Assembly: GCF_001632365.1 (NCBI RefSeq)
Contig: NW_024468595.1
Coordinates: forward strand, 14,202-74,852
Origin: Laetiporus sulphureus 93-53
Taxonomy: Eukaryota > Basidiomycota > Agaricomycetes > Polyporales > Laetiporaceae
Length of the DNA: 60,651 bases
Direction: 5' to 3'
In this document: in pieces, positions 59,849-60,651 of the stretch
Numbering within the stretch: the stretch's first letter is position 1
How the letters are laid out: each line of letters starts with the position of its first letter
Program-made: the position numbers and the translations under genes
The notes under the pieces: model-generated
What the model was told of the DNA's origin: nothing
What the model saw: the letters and a program-made list of their open reading frames with translations, nothing else
Databases searched by the model: none

Positions 59849-60050
59849 CGGTATGAATAGTCGGTGGGCCGCCGGCTTTAGTGTGACCGTCAACGACCTC
59901 CTGCCCACCCGACGATTTAGGAGGGGTAGGAGCATGCGAGATTTCCTTGAAGAGGCATGGTTTTTGTCTTGGACGTTTTGTATCACTCCGTATTGATATA
60001 TTATTCTATCTCTAGCTACATTCCATCTCCTGTCAGCACAGTCACCGTCT

Positions 60051-60636
60051 ATGGCATTTCAGTCTTGCACGAGTGGCAATGTTACGGATCCGTCGGGGGC
60101 AAGCAACATCACCACGGCCAACATTTCGATACGAGGCGGGTCTGTGTCAACACCAGCACAGGTGCGAGTGAAGCGTTCTACTGGCTGAGTCGTGTCGGTC
60201 AAAGAGAAAAATTACACGGGTTCACATTGCTGTGTCTACAGGCTGATGCCGGTCGCTAGACTTTGGGCGACCGGTTCCAGGTTGACGGGCGCTTACAGGC
60301 GTACGAAGCCGTACAAACAATGTCTTTCGACCAATCCGCCGGAATCTGCTCAGTTGCTGTCCCTGAATCGGGCTTCGCACTTTATTGGTGGCCCAGAACG
60401 CGTTCGAGGAGTTTCTACCTCGACGACACCGACATTCTCCACGACCAAGGTTGACGAAGTCTCTGCAGTGATAGACGGTCGCTGCATTTGTGCTCTCGCC
60501 ATGGAATGGGAACAGCATTTCGGGACAGCCGCTGAAGCGGCGCAGGTTAGGACGGTCTGTGCGATGCTCCGCCATGGCTCTGCTGGCCGCGCTGGTCGTG
60601 GCAGGCTTGAGTATCGTCTTTATTGTGTTCGAGTAA
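60051..60636 (+). CDS. Possible Ser/Thr-rich single-pass membrane protein, exons unresolved
   Basis: Pieces suggest a gene. The open frame through ATG 60051 reads ILSLATFHLLSAQSPS just upstream (signal-peptide-like, so an earlier mini-exon may hold the true start). It continues into FQSCTSGNVTDPSGASNITT and ends at a GTGCGA donor (60159). A Ser/Thr-rich stretch GVSTSTTPTFSTTKVDEVSA follows. Another frame ends with LKRRRLGRSVRCSAMALLAA, then LVVAGLSIVFIVFE and TAA at 60634-60636, a good membrane span. I could not set the internal splices. The minus strand is also open here but has no recognisable character. Confidence 0.3.
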
Positions 60637-60651
60637 GACACTGTTTGAAGT

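Overview
This is a nuclear chromosome segment of a filamentous basidiomycete, most likely an agaricomycete (mushroom-forming fungus). Genes on both strands are dense and cut by many introns of 46-70 nt with GT..AG ends and CTRAY-like branch sites. The housekeeping genes are fungal, and several unnamed families have a look I associate with Agaricomycetes. I see no operons, rRNA, CRISPR arrays, viral genes or recognisable transposons. Gene models were built by hand from reading frames and splice signals, and most of them close in frame.

Region 1 (1-15.8 kb): an unnamed 540-aa protein; the proteasome-associated deubiquitinase UBP6 (-); the very large pre-60S factor URB1/NPA1 (+), which runs tail-to-tail into RSA3 (-); and RSA3 sharing a 98-bp divergent promoter with ADE2 (+). 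URB1 and RSA3 are known partners in the yeast Npa1 complex, so their adjacency is notable.

Region 2 (16-29.3 kb): an unnamed 471-aa protein (-), an ER BAP31-type protein (+), a BAG-domain Hsp70 co-chaperone (-) with a likely heat-shock element, a deaminase-fold protein (-), a doubtful small gene, and the phosphatidylethanolamine methyltransferase CHO2 (-).

Region 3 (30.2-34.6 kb): SET5-type methyltransferase (+), ALKBH6-type dioxygenase (-) with 14-nt and 24-nt exons, an intron-containing tRNA-Arg(CCU), and the exosome cofactor MPP6 (+).

Region 4 (34.6-41.8 kb): nearly empty. It holds one conserved-looking proline-rich gene (38002-38876, +), with about 3.4 kb before it and 3.0 kb after it in which I found no other gene.

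Region 5 (41.8-48.8 kb): DCN1 (+, cullin neddylation), a small RPP14-like RNase P/MRP subunit (-), a DHHC palmitoyltransferase (+) with a GC-AG intron, and ornithine aminotransferase (+) with a 13-nt exon.

Region 6 (48.8-60.65 kb): accessory in character. It holds a Zn2Cys6 regulator whose DNA-binding part is clear but whose body looks decayed, coding fragments, two unnamed multi-pass membrane proteins (-), a possible tiny cysteine-rich protein, an HNH-nuclease-domain protein (+), and a possible secreted or membrane protein near the right edge.

Most genes are independent housekeeping functions: ribosome assembly, purine and phospholipid synthesis, arginine catabolism, ubiquitin/NEDD8 and RNA processing. 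The less ordinary signals are short DNA elements (a 36-bp perfect palindrome, a step-type heat-shock element, nested inverted repeats in a divergent promoter), micro-exons, in-frame introns, and gene neighbourhoods.
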